Assembly: GCA_964428205.1 (NCBI GenBank)
Contig: CAYRXE010000027.1
Location: 1 to 14,730, forward strand
DNA: 14,730 bases
Direction of reading: 5' to 3'
Origin: CAYRXE01 sp964428205
GTDB taxonomy: Bacteria; Patescibacteriota; Gracilibacteria; Peribacterales; Peribacteraceae
Part shown: positions 1-6,149 of the stretch, one piece after another
How the letters are laid out: every line of letters starts with the position of its first letter
Position numbering within the stretch: the stretch's first letter is position 1
The notes under the pieces: model-generated
Database searches by the model: none
Told to the model about the DNA's origin: nothing
What the model saw: only the letters and a program-made list of their open reading frames with translations
Made by a program: the position numbers and the translations under genes

Positions 1-502
1 CGCGCATGCCATGTGGTGTCGAAGCCTGGTACTCCTCACCCTGCATCAGGTGACGAAAGCCTGTTGCGACGATCGTTCCAAAGCCTGCAGGCAGTACTTT
101 GATTTCGGTTAATTCGGCATCGGAGCTTTCCTGCGACATGAAGAATCCCACGTAGTACTTGCTCGTCCATGGTGACCACGACGGAGCGCGGGTGAGATCG
201 ATGTGCGCTTCCATATCCTGTCCTGCAGGAAGGGTGGTATGTGCGAGGTCCGACGGATTAAAACTCGTGCCCGTCACAATGGGGGCAACATCGATATCAA
301 TAGGTACCGATGTCGAGTACGACAAAAAGAGCTCACTGCCTTTACCATCGACCTGCATGCTCTGGCTTTTTGCGGCGCTGAGCCTACGCATGGCATCCGC
401 ATTCTCCAGTTCGAGCACCGGCGTGAGGTTTACGATTTGTGCGGCAATGCAAAGAGAGGGGATGAGTCCCAAGACGCCTATGGTCAAAAGCCGTGTGCGC
501 AC
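1..502 (-). CDS. Secreted protein of unknown function, 3' part cut off by window edge
   Basis: This open frame runs off the left edge, so only the first 167 residues are seen. I do not recognise the family. The N-terminus has two arginines, a hydrophobic stretch (LLTIGVLGLIPSLCIA) and an Ala-Ala-Gln end that looks like a Sec signal peptide. The rest is a mixed, beta-type sequence with few cysteines, ending in the window at ...TPHGMR. I chose the GTG at 502 because it directly precedes the signal peptide and sits 7 bases after a TATACT hexamer. The open frame continues upstream through the broken tRNA copy, but that part is only translated tRNA. The protein is probably exported. Its function is unknown. 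Confidence 0.7.
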   Translation of the reverse strand, partial: MRTRLLTIGVLGLIPSLCIAAQIVNLTPVLELENADAMRRLSAAKSQSMQVDGKGSELFLSYSTSVPIDIDVAPIVTGTSFNPSDLAHTTLPAGQDMEAHIDLTRAPSWSPWTSKYYVGFFMSQESSDAELTEIKVLPAGFGTIVATGFRHLMQGEEYQASTPHGMR

Positions 503-509
503 GGTTGTG

Positions 510-515
510 AGTATA
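510..515 (-). promoter_or_regulatory. -10 element (TATACT), leaderless type
   Basis: On the minus strand TATACT is followed by 7 bases (CACAACC) and then the GTG start at 502. Transcription would begin at or beside the start codon. It lies only 13 bases after the 3' end of the interrupted tRNA copy. Confidence 0.55.
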
Positions 516-528
516 GCGGAAGGTGAAA

Positions 529-652
529 TGGTGCCACCGGCCAGGATAGAGACTTCTGACCCCGGGCTTATGAGTCCCGTGCCGCTGCGCGGCAGAATCT
601 TTTTTGAAAGCGCCTCGCCAAAAGGCTCGGCGGCCAACTGAGCTACAGTGGC
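529..652 (-). pseudogene. tRNA-Met(CAT) tandem copy with D-loop insertion and lost T arm
   Basis: This 124-base element is a second copy of the intact tRNA-Met at 662-737. The 5' acceptor strand and D-arm start, the whole anticodon arm (loop CTCATAA), the variable loop, the 3' acceptor strand and the encoded CCA are identical to the intact gene. Two parts differ. Four D-loop bases are replaced by 51 bases (583-633) that form hairpins. The T arm, GCCAG/CTGGC in the intact gene, is replaced on its 5' side by unrelated bases and can no longer pair. It therefore cannot be a normal elongator tRNA. Only 9 bases separate it from the intact gene, so both could sit in one transcript. It may be a pseudogene, an insertion target or a tRNA-ended small RNA. 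Confidence 0.7.
583..633 (-). repeat. Hairpin-rich insertion inside the tRNA-Met copy
   Basis: The 51 inserted bases carry a palindrome at 611-632. On the minus strand it reads CGCC-GA-GCC-TTTT-GGC-GA-GGCG, a helix with a tandem G/A internal step and a T4 loop. A second hairpin at 580-594 (TGCCGC-GCA-GCGGCA) spans the right junction. The A-rich linker between them reads CTTTCAAAAAAGATTC. It is too short for a group I intron and lies in the D loop, not at the usual anticodon-loop intron site. No second copy is seen in this window. Confidence 0.6.
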
Positions 653-661
653 ACATTAAAA

Positions 662-737
662 TGGTGCCACCGGCCAGGATTGAACTGGCGACCCCGGGCT
701 TATGAGTCCCGTGCTCTACCAACTGAGCTACAGTGGC
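662..737 (-). tRNA. tRNA-Met(CAT), elongator type
   Basis: This is a complete 76-base cloverleaf: acceptor GCCACTG/CGGTGGC with discriminator A and encoded CCA, D stem GCTC/GAGC, anticodon loop CTCATAA, T stem GCCAG/CTGGC with loop TTCAATC. The first pair is G-C and the anticodon stem lacks the three stacked G-C pairs next to the loop that mark initiator tRNA, so elongator Met is most likely. A tRNA-Ile2 with a lysidine-modified CAT anticodon cannot be excluded. Position 31/39 is an A-G mismatch. Confidence 0.9.
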
Positions 738-803
738 ACGTTTCTTAAACGAGCCAAGGAAGCCTACCAGAGATTTTTACCGAGGAAAGCTAGATGCGCG
801 CTG

Positions 804-1406
804 TTACGGCGTCAGGTCGTTGCACCAGGCATATGCTGCGATAAACCCAAGACCCGGCAGAATTCCTGCAGGAGGGTTTGCCGTGGAGCCTTCGACCTGC
901 CAAGCCTCTGTGGTGACTGCGGGCTTCGATTGCAGAACTTGTAATGTCGAACCCTGCATAAAGAAACCTCCAGAAATCACTTGGTCTCCCGGGTTACAGG
1001 TAGCCGTGGCGGTCTGCGTTTCGGAAATTCCCACGGACACAATAGGGGATGTCACGCGGTACATGGTCAGCCTGCCTGCCGAGCCTGCCGGACCTTGAGG
1101 ACCTTGCTCACCTTGCGGTCCCTGTGGACCTGGCTCTCCCTGAGGACCCTGAGCTCCATCTGCACCGGCGGGACCCTGCGGACCGGCTGGTCCTTGAATA
1201 TTCCACGTCAACAATTGATCACGACTGCGGCAATCTTCACGTCGGAATCCTTCTCCAATCACGTACACAGCTCCGCTGTTTCTCACGCACACACTGATGG
1301 TCGAACCTGCCGCACGCGCGACTGTCCATGTGCCCAGAAGTGTGAGCAGTGCCGTACCCAAGACGAGCCCAGAAACCCCGAGCTTCGTAGAGACCAGATT
1401 CTTCAT
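804..1406 (-). CDS. Exported collagen-like (Gly-X-Y) protein
   Basis: The 200-residue protein starts with a basic N-terminus and a hydrophobic stretch (residues about 8-32, ending VARAAG), a signal peptide or anchor. A short cysteine-containing segment follows (SVCVRN...REDC). Next come 13 perfect Gly-X-Y triplets (about residues 72-111), rich in GPQ and GPA, the collagen-like triple-helix pattern. The C-terminal domain has the pattern TCNPGDQVISGGFF ... AYAWCNDL, seen after collagen repeats in many bacterial surface proteins; two cysteines may bridge. It is probably a cell-surface fibre or adhesin-like protein. The ATG at 1406 was chosen because it opens the signal peptide and follows a pyrimidine-rich leader. 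In-frame ATGs at 1430 and 1460 are possible but less fitting. Confidence 0.85.
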   Translation of the reverse strand: MKNLVSTKLGVSGLVLGTALLTLLGTWTVARAAGSTISVCVRNSGAVYVIGEGFRREDCRSRDQLLTWNIQGPAGPQGPAGADGAQGPQGEPGPQGPQGEQGPQGPAGSAGRLTMYRVTSPIVSVGISETQTATATCNPGDQVISGGFFMQGSTLQVLQSKPAVTTEAWQVEGSTANPPAGILPGLGFIAAYAWCNDLTP

Positions 1407-1491
1407 AAGATGAAGGGGAAGAATACTCATATTCTGTGTGCCGTTTGCACGCGAAAGCAAGTGCGTGTTCGAGAAGAAATGATGCGTTGAT

Positions 1492-1842
1492 TTAGAGCAG
1501 GATCAGGAGCGCTACTGCTCCCAAAAGAATGTCGATATCGCGTACGGCAATCTCGTTCCAGCCGGTCTGCGTGAGGATGCCAATCAGCTGAAGAATGATG
1601 CCCGCGGTCGCCAGTTGCTGGAGTCTGCGCACGGGGATGAGCAGGGCAATGGCCGAAGCGATTTCTACGACACCAAAGAAGTTGAGCCACTGGTATTTGC
1701 TCAGCCCAAGGAATCCATCAATGGAATCCGGCAACCACCCTACCCACAACTCCGGATTGATGAATTTTTCGATACCAAAGTATCCAAACACGAAGACGAG
1801 TGAACCGATGAGCACATACTTGGCGATACGATTGCGATCCAT
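1492..1842 (-). CDS. DoxX-like small membrane protein
   Basis: The 116-residue protein has four predicted membrane helices (residues about 8-24, 50-68, 76-95 and 103-116). Its pattern is typical of the DoxX/DoxD-like families: FGYFGIEKFINPELW after helix 1, then LNFFGVVEIASAIALLIPVRRLQQLATAGI. In characterised relatives the fold belongs to quinone-linked or redox membrane complexes, but many members are uncharacterised. Here the function can only be called membrane-associated. The start follows a TGC-TACACT element by 7 bases, suggesting leaderless expression. It diverges from the His-rich protein at 1883, with overlapping -10 elements. Confidence 0.75.
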   Translation of the reverse strand: MDRNRIAKYVLIGSLVFVFGYFGIEKFINPELWVGWLPDSIDGFLGLSKYQWLNFFGVVEIASAIALLIPVRRLQQLATAGIILQLIGILTQTGWNEIAVRDIDILLGAVALLILL

Positions 1843-1849
1843 GCGCGCC

Positions 1850-1864
1850 AGTGTAGCATAAAAT
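1850..1864. promoter_or_regulatory. Overlapping divergent -10 elements
   Basis: On the minus strand TACACT (1850-1855), preceded by TGC, lies 7 bases before the DoxX-like ATG. On the plus strand TAAAAT (1859-1864) lies 18 bases before the ATG at 1883, leaving a short pyrimidine-rich leader. The two hexamers are almost back to back, so polymerase binding at one should exclude the other. Confidence 0.5.
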
Positions 1865-1882
1865 GCACGTTCTTCTCCTCTT

Positions 1883-2355
1883 ATGATGAAAAAATTAGCT
1901 CCCTATGTGATCTTCGTCGGCGGTGCGCTCGTACTGCTGCTCTCGTCGTACGATGTGTTGTCCCACATCTTCAAGTTACAGCCCAATCCCGATCCTAATC
2001 ACATACATGCGGATTTCGCCGTGTGGGTAAACGGAACACACTTGGATTTTTCGGCACCCGAATACATGTCGAGTGTGCCTGTGACAAAGGCACCATCTTT
2101 GCCGTTGATTCCGACGGCTCATGCGCATGAGGACAAAGAAGAGGGTACGGCAATTCCTGGTCGTGAGTTCCTGCATTTGCACGATGGCAACGGTCACGTA
2201 ATCCATCGTCACAAACCCGGCCTCACCCTGGGCGATTTCTTCGCATCTATTGGACTCACCATGACCGACACATGTCTGAAGTTAGATCAGCACCAACTCG
2301 AAGCCATGAATCAGTCGTGGATGGAAATCAATAATTTCAACGCAAATTTGTGCAA
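1883..2355 (+). CDS. Membrane-anchored His-rich protein, C-terminus lost in the gap
   Basis: About 157 residues are visible before the run of N. The N-terminus is one hydrophobic anchor (about residues 6-24). It is followed by HIHADFAVWVNGTHLDF, a His-containing linker (TAHAHEDKEE) and a core with HLHDGNGHVIHRHKPG and LTLGDFFASIGL, then DTCL and a further Cys before the gap. I know this layout from unnamed proteins of candidate-phyla bacteria, but it has no assigned function. The clustered histidines suggest metal binding. The gap is a placeholder of unknown true size, so the stop seen just after it need not be the real one. The start has a leader of 13 pyrimidines and no ribosome-binding site. 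Confidence 0.75.
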
Positions 2356-2455
2356 NNNNNNNNNNNNNNNNNNNNNNNNNNNNNNNNNNNNNNNNNNNNN
2401 NNNNNNNNNNNNNNNNNNNNNNNNNNNNNNNNNNNNNNNNNNNNNNNNNNNNNNN
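2356..2455. other. Assembly gap (100 N)
   Basis: The run is exactly 100 undetermined bases, the usual placeholder for a scaffold join of unknown length. It truncates the His-rich gene at 1883 and may hide further sequence. The reading frame across it has no meaning. Confidence 0.99.
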
Positions 2456-2464
2456 GTGCAGTAA

Positions 2465-2668
2465 TCAATCGTGATCGAAATGTTCGTGGTACATCGCATG
2501 GAATGTTTGCATGTGCGTAGCCAATACTTGCGGATCTACCGTGCGGGGGTCATTGATGCCCATGCGTTCCAGTTGCATGGCGCAGAAGGCTGCGTCCACT
2601 TGCAGTCCGTGTGTGTCGGCAACATCACGAAGATGTGCGTACTTTTCTGTCATGGCAGAGAGCTGCAT
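2465..2668 (-). CDS. Small His-rich protein of unknown function
   Basis: The frame codes for 67 residues from the ATG at 2668, with a mostly helical composition and a C-terminal cluster of histidines and acids (HAMYHEHFDHD). No signal peptide or membrane segment is visible, and I do not recognise the family. The start was chosen because 18 uninterrupted pyrimidines precede it, the same kind of leader as at 1883 and 6150. The frame is open further upstream to 2722, but that part reads like non-coding sequence. It lies downstream of the transporter-cupredoxin gene on the same strand. It may or may not be real. Confidence 0.45.
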   Translation of the reverse strand: MQLSAMTEKYAHLRDVADTHGLQVDAAFCAMQLERMGINDPRTVDPQVLATHMQTFHAMYHEHFDHD

Positions 2669-2795
2669 GGAGAGGAGGGGAAGAGGTTGCGGTGATCGTA
2701 CGGATCTGCAGCATTCGCGCACGACGAAGGTACGGCGAAGTCTCGAGAGCCGTTTCTTTTCGCTCGCGTCCGATCACTCCGTCATCCAGCGATGT

Positions 2796-3980
2796 CTATC
2801 GCACGTGTACGTTCGCTTTGAGCATTCCCATGGAGCACGTGATCAGGAAATCATTTTTGGGGATGCCTATGTGTAGCCAGTTTCCACCTTGCTTGATCTG
2901 CGTACTCAGGGTGGTGCCGGGGATAAGCATAAAGTTCGCGCAGCCCGACGGAGCCTTTTCGGCGATGGCATAAACCCAGGTATCCGTGTCGCCCTTGATG
3001 GTGAATTGGTCGGGTTTGTAGCCGGTATCGGTGACGTACATGGCGATGATCTGCCTGCCCTGTGCATCAATGGTCACATAAGGATCACTTCCTTCATTCA
3101 TGGGGGTGCGGAACAGCGTGTGTTCCACCCACCCTGCCGCATCGACACCGGTGAGAAGAAGTCCGCTATTGAGGTTCGAGATTCCCAGTAACAACACCGT
3201 GCATCCCGAAAACGTCAGGAACCACTTGGCTGCTTTGCCATCGGCGTAGGAACCAAGAAAACTAATGCCGAGCAGTGTCGGCAGTGTGCCGAGCGAGAAG
3301 ACGAACATCACGAGGGCGCCTTGCATAAAATCTCCAGAGCCCAGTGCCAGGATTTGCATGGATTGCGTGAAGCCGCAGGGGACGAAGAACGTGAGCGCCC
3401 CCAAGACGACCGGCATGATGGGGTGATGGTGATTGCTCATACTTTTCATTTTGCTGTGCAGAGCCCGAGGTAGGGGAATGCGGCAGTACTTCTTGGGAAT
3501 CACGTGCAGGATTTGTAAGGCCAATGCGATCATCACGAGCGAAATCACGATCGTCAGATAGCCCGTCATGTGCGTATTCAAACTAATGACCGATCCCAAA
3601 AGACCTACGAGTCCGCCCAAGAAGAAGTACCCCACCAAGCGTCCTCCATTAAAGAGCAGGAGTGGCTTCATGCGCTCCCAATGGGTTTCGGCCTGCGTGC
3701 GCTCCACCCACGTGGCACACACCGACAGCAGCAAACCTCCCACGAGTGCCAAGCAACTCCCTGTTGCGGCAACGAGTCCTACGAGAAAGACAGCACCCAA
3801 CCCCAATGCTCCGTCTGTGCGCGGTACGATAAAACCCGACAAGTTGAACATTTGCCAGATCTGCAAAAAAACGAGGATCGCAATGAGCGTTCCGCCAACC
3901 TCCAGCCAGTAGCGAGGACTGCGCGTGCTTTCGCCGTGAGCGCAGTGTTCACATGAATCAGGGGACATCTTTTTAGGCAC
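2796..3980 (-). CDS. TauE/SafE (DsbD-2)-like membrane transporter fused to a cupredoxin domain
   Basis: The 394-residue protein has a cytosolic-type CxxC at the N-terminus (C10-E-H-C13), one helix at about 27-50, a first three-helix bundle (about 58-160, with GSCLALVGG), a His-rich loop (NHHH, 183-186) and a second bundle (about 188-270). The second bundle carries the family motif FVPCGF (199-204) and MFVFSLGTLPTLLG. Residues about 305-394 form a cupredoxin-like domain with SGCANFMLIPG (C347) and TCSMGM (C382, M384, M386), resembling copper-site residues. Relatives move electrons or heavy metals across the membrane; copper or thiol chemistry outside the cell is likely. The GTG at 3980 is preferred because a TGC-TACAGT element ends 7 bases before it; the ATG at 3968 or 4019 is possible. 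Confidence 0.85.
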   Translation of the reverse strand: MPKKMSPDSCEHCAHGESTRSPRYWLEVGGTLIAILVFLQIWQMFNLSGFIVPRTDGALGLGAVFLVGLVAATGSCLALVGGLLLSVCATWVERTQAETHWERMKPLLLFNGGRLVGYFFLGGLVGLLGSVISLNTHMTGYLTIVISLVMIALALQILHVIPKKYCRIPLPRALHSKMKSMSNHHHPIMPVVLGALTFFVPCGFTQSMQILALGSGDFMQGALVMFVFSLGTLPTLLGISFLGSYADGKAAKWFLTFSGCTVLLLGISNLNSGLLLTGVDAAGWVEHTLFRTPMNEGSDPYVTIDAQGRQIIAMYVTDTGYKPDQFTIKGDTDTWVYAIAEKAPSGCANFMLIPGTTLSTQIKQGGNWLHIGIPKNDFLITCSMGMLKANVHVR

Positions 3981-3987
3981 GGAGAAA

Positions 3988-3993
3988 ACTGTA
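3988..3993 (-). promoter_or_regulatory. -10 element (TACAGT), leaderless type
   Basis: On the minus strand TGC-TACAGT is followed by 7 bases and GTG at 3980. The stretch TATGCTACA is shared with the DoxX-like promoter. This promoter and the grpE promoter diverge within about 45 bases. Confidence 0.5.
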
Positions 3994-4024
3994 GCATATC
4001 TCTGTAGTCCGGAGAGCAAATTGC

Positions 4025-4030
4025 TATACT
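4025..4030 (+). promoter_or_regulatory. Extended -10 element (TGC-TATACT) of grpE
   Basis: TATACT, preceded by TGC, is followed by 6 bases (AATTTT) and the grpE ATG. No -35 match and no heat-shock operator of the CIRCE type is visible upstream. Confidence 0.6.
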
Positions 4031-4036
4031 AATTTT

Positions 4037-4534
4037 ATGAGTGATGATCAGACCCCACCCGCTTCTTCTCCAAGCCCTGGAATAGATCCACGTGTGACGG
4101 AATTAGAAGAGCAGGTCCGTAAATTGACCGATCTTGCCGCGCGTGCGCAGGCAGATTTGCAGAATGCCAAGACGCGCATGGAAAAAGACGCCGATGAGCT
4201 GCGCCGCTTTGCCCTGCAATCCATCGTCACCAAACTCGTTCCCGTGATCGATAACTTCCAGCGTGCGTTCAGTCATCTTCCAGCAGAACTCAAGGACCAC
4301 GAATGGGTTAAGGGAGTGGGTGCCATTGAACAGGAGCTCATCAAGCAGGCAGGGGAGTTGGGCTTAAAGAAGTTCACGTCGCTCGGCGAACAGGCCGATA
4401 CCGCTCGTCATGAAGTACTCATGGTGGGTCCCGGTCCCGAAGGTGTGATTACCGAAGTCTTCGAAGAGGGGTACGAAATGGCCGGCCGCGTCCTGCGTCC
4501 TGCGAAAGTGAAGGTCGGTGATGGATCAAAGTAA
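4037..4534 (+). CDS. grpE: Nucleotide exchange factor GrpE
   Basis: GrpE releases ADP from DnaK during protein folding. The 165-residue protein shows an unstructured acidic, Pro-rich start (about 1-18), a long helix with coiled-coil heptads (about 19-70), the conserved segment LVPVIDNFQRAF (about 71-82) and the C-terminal beta domain. The family signature there is AGELGLKKFTSLGEQADTARHEVLMV, followed by ITEVFEEGYEMAGRVLRPAKVKV. Length is at the short end of the family. It stands alone, without dnaK, dnaJ or hrcA nearby. It converges on murL, and the two coding regions overlap by 9 bases at their 3' ends. The start codon lies 6 bases after an extended -10, so the mRNA is probably leaderless. 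Confidence 0.97.
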   Translation: MSDDQTPPASSPSPGIDPRVTELEEQVRKLTDLAARAQADLQNAKTRMEKDADELRRFALQSIVTKLVPVIDNFQRAFSHLPAELKDHEWVKGVGAIEQELIKQAGELGLKKFTSLGEQADTARHEVLMVGPGPEGVITEVFEEGYEMAGRVLRPAKVKVGDGSK

Positions 4535-5866
4535 GGCCTTCGTGAACTCACCTGGGATCGCATGATCCTTTGAAGGTGTCAGACATTCTTTCACAAGTGC
4601 TTCGGGGTCTTTGATGCTCGGGAGGATTTCTTTCTCGAACATATCGATCACCGCCGTGCCGCTGTGGCTCTTTGCTTTGTGCACCAGGTAGAGCGCAGCT
4701 TTGGTTTCTTCGGGCGTGCCCACGCATTCAAAGGGCTTATTACCCTCAAGACCAAGCAGCTCTTTAAAGAGTGGTATCAAGGATGCATCGGCAAACAAGC
4801 TACCGCCGAACATGTCGCGAAGCTTTGAGGCCTCGATGTACGGCGCAAACATCGTGAATGCGAACGCACACTTGGGGCACTTGCGGCACCACTTCTCTTT
4901 TGGCTTTTCCTTAAGAATCCTCCAGTTGGCGTTGCAGCTGGTCGCATGACCGAAGTACTGAGGGAAATCACAGAAGAGTTTACTAATGTGTAACTCGCTC
5001 AACGGACGAAGGAGACTGAAGTATGCGATGTCCTTGGTCACGAAATCAGAAAGGTACTTCTGGAACCCAGTTTCGAACTCCAAGCTCTTGCTCCACTGGT
5101 GATTAATTTCTTTGCCAAACATTTCGACGTTCCCTTCGTTGGCGCTGCGCTCGTTACTCAAGACCACCGCATCGAATCCTTCGAGGATGGCGAGGATGAC
5201 GGCGACACAGGAGAGATACGCGGTGATCGGCACGTGGCCGTTGAGTGCGCCATCGGCATTCAAATCAAACAGAGCAGGGGACAAGTGTCTTTCGATCGTG
5301 AGCAGTGGGAATCCACCGGTCTTTGCGAGTTCTTCGATGAGTGGATGATTACCCATGCGGAAGAGCGTTACCTCGTAGCCTGCTTTTTTGAGGAGCTCCG
5401 CACTCACCAAGGAATCTTTGCCTCCGCCAATGGGAACAAGCACGCGCTTGCCCACATGCTCTTTCATCGGCTCGATCACACCTGCGGAACCAGGGGTGGA
5501 TGGGAAGTGAATGAGATCGCGGAAGTCGATCTTGTTCTTGTAGAAGAATTCCCCAAGACCATTCACGTACAAACTGTCGAAGAACTGTGCTTGGTCTTCG
5601 GTAAGGTCGCGGGTGTGTACGTCGATCTCCTTTGGTAGGCACGTCTTGTAGTAACTCACTCCTCCTACAAGGTGCAGTGCGAAGAGGGCGCGGTGAAGAG
5701 CGTCGATGTCCGCTTGCGTCCAACTGCGGCGCTCACGACCCAGGAGGAGCTTCTCTACGAACTCGATGTTTCCTTCGTTGCCTTGCATGCTGTACTTCAA
5801 CTCAATCACACCCGTCTCGGGCTGAAAGTCGAAACTATCGAAGACGAAGGTGGAATAGGGTTTCAT
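4526..5866 (-). CDS. murL: MurL-type UDP-MurNAc-L-Ala-L-Glu epimerase
   Basis: MurL converts the L-Glu of UDP-MurNAc-L-Ala-L-Glu to D-Glu in an ATP-dependent reaction yielding AMP and pyrophosphate, an alternative to glutamate racemase MurI in peptidoglycan synthesis. The 446-residue protein, of usual length, has an N-terminal domain with LHLVGGVSYYKT (about 65-75) and a PP-loop (VPIGGGKDSLVS, 144-155) typical of ATP pyrophosphatases. It also has NGHVPITAYLS (209-219), SNERSANEGN (237-246) and a cysteine cluster (C311, C327, C330, C333) that may hold zinc. Identification rests on recalled family motifs. The ATG at 5866 begins the conserved region; the upstream extension would run through the tRNA-Leu promoter. 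No other mur gene is adjacent. Confidence 0.85.
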   Translation of the reverse strand: MKPYSTFVFDSFDFQPETGVIELKYSMQGNEGNIEFVEKLLLGRERRSWTQADIDALHRALFALHLVGGVSYYKTCLPKEIDVHTRDLTEDQAQFFDSLYVNGLGEFFYKNKIDFRDLIHFPSTPGSAGVIEPMKEHVGKRVLVPIGGGKDSLVSAELLKKAGYEVTLFRMGNHPLIEELAKTGGFPLLTIERHLSPALFDLNADGALNGHVPITAYLSCVAVILAILEGFDAVVLSNERSANEGNVEMFGKEINHQWSKSLEFETGFQKYLSDFVTKDIAYFSLLRPLSELHISKLFCDFPQYFGHATSCNANWRILKEKPKEKWCRKCPKCAFAFTMFAPYIEASKLRDMFGGSLFADASLIPLFKELLGLEGNKPFECVGTPEETKAALYLVHKAKSHSGTAVIDMFEKEILPSIKDPEALVKECLTPSKDHAIPGEFTKALL

Positions 5867-5877
5867 GAGTGCAGGGG

Positions 5878-5883
5878 AGTGTA
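5878..5883 (-). promoter_or_regulatory. Possible -10 element (TACACT) of murL
   Basis: On the minus strand TACACT is followed by 11 bases and the murL ATG, so the leader would be only about 4-5 bases. No convincing -35 is visible. It diverges from the tRNA-Leu promoter region. Confidence 0.4.
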
Positions 5884-5939
5884 CCGTCTTTTGATCGCGT
5901 GCGCAGGGGAGATTCCTGGGGTATTCTCTGCTCGTGCCT

Positions 5940-6023
5940 GCCATGGTGGCGGAATGGTATACGCGCGCGACTCAAAATCGCGTTCCGCAAGGATTGAGGG
6001 TTCGAGTCCCTCCCATGGCACCA
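5940..6023 (+). tRNA. tRNA-Leu(CAA)
   Basis: This is an 84-base class II tRNA. The acceptor GCCATGG pairs with CCATGGC, followed by A and encoded CCA. The anticodon loop is CTCAAAA (anticodon CAA, codon UUG) on a GCGCGA-type stem. There is a long variable arm around TTCCGCAAGGA, and the T arm GAGGG/CCCTC has loop TTCGAGT. A TATTCT hexamer at 5922-5927, 12 bases before the mature 5' end, may be its -10 element. Confidence 0.95.
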
Positions 6024-6149
6024 CAGAGTTGAACAACCATTGTGCTCAATCGGCTTGCCAAGCGGCAGGACTGTGACGGCCTGGATTGCATAAAACAGCC
6101 TATAACGCTTTCATAAGCAGTTAGTAACCTTCTATTTCCCCCTCTTCTT

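Noticed and set aside
159..641. Plus-strand open frame of 160 residues
   Set aside because: It is antisense to the secreted-protein gene and the tRNA copy, has no family pattern, and the minus strand has signal peptide and promoter.
384..722. Minus-strand open frame of 112 residues
   Set aside because: It reads through both tRNA-Met copies; HGTHKPGVASSILAGGT is the usual false translation of a tRNA 3' half.
1080..1200. Direct repeats resembling a CRISPR or tandem array
   Set aside because: The repeats are codons of the Gly-X-Y region with a 9-base rhythm and no spacers.
3981..4036. CIRCE or other heat-shock operator before grpE
   Set aside because: No inverted repeat of the CIRCE type is present in this short divergent region.
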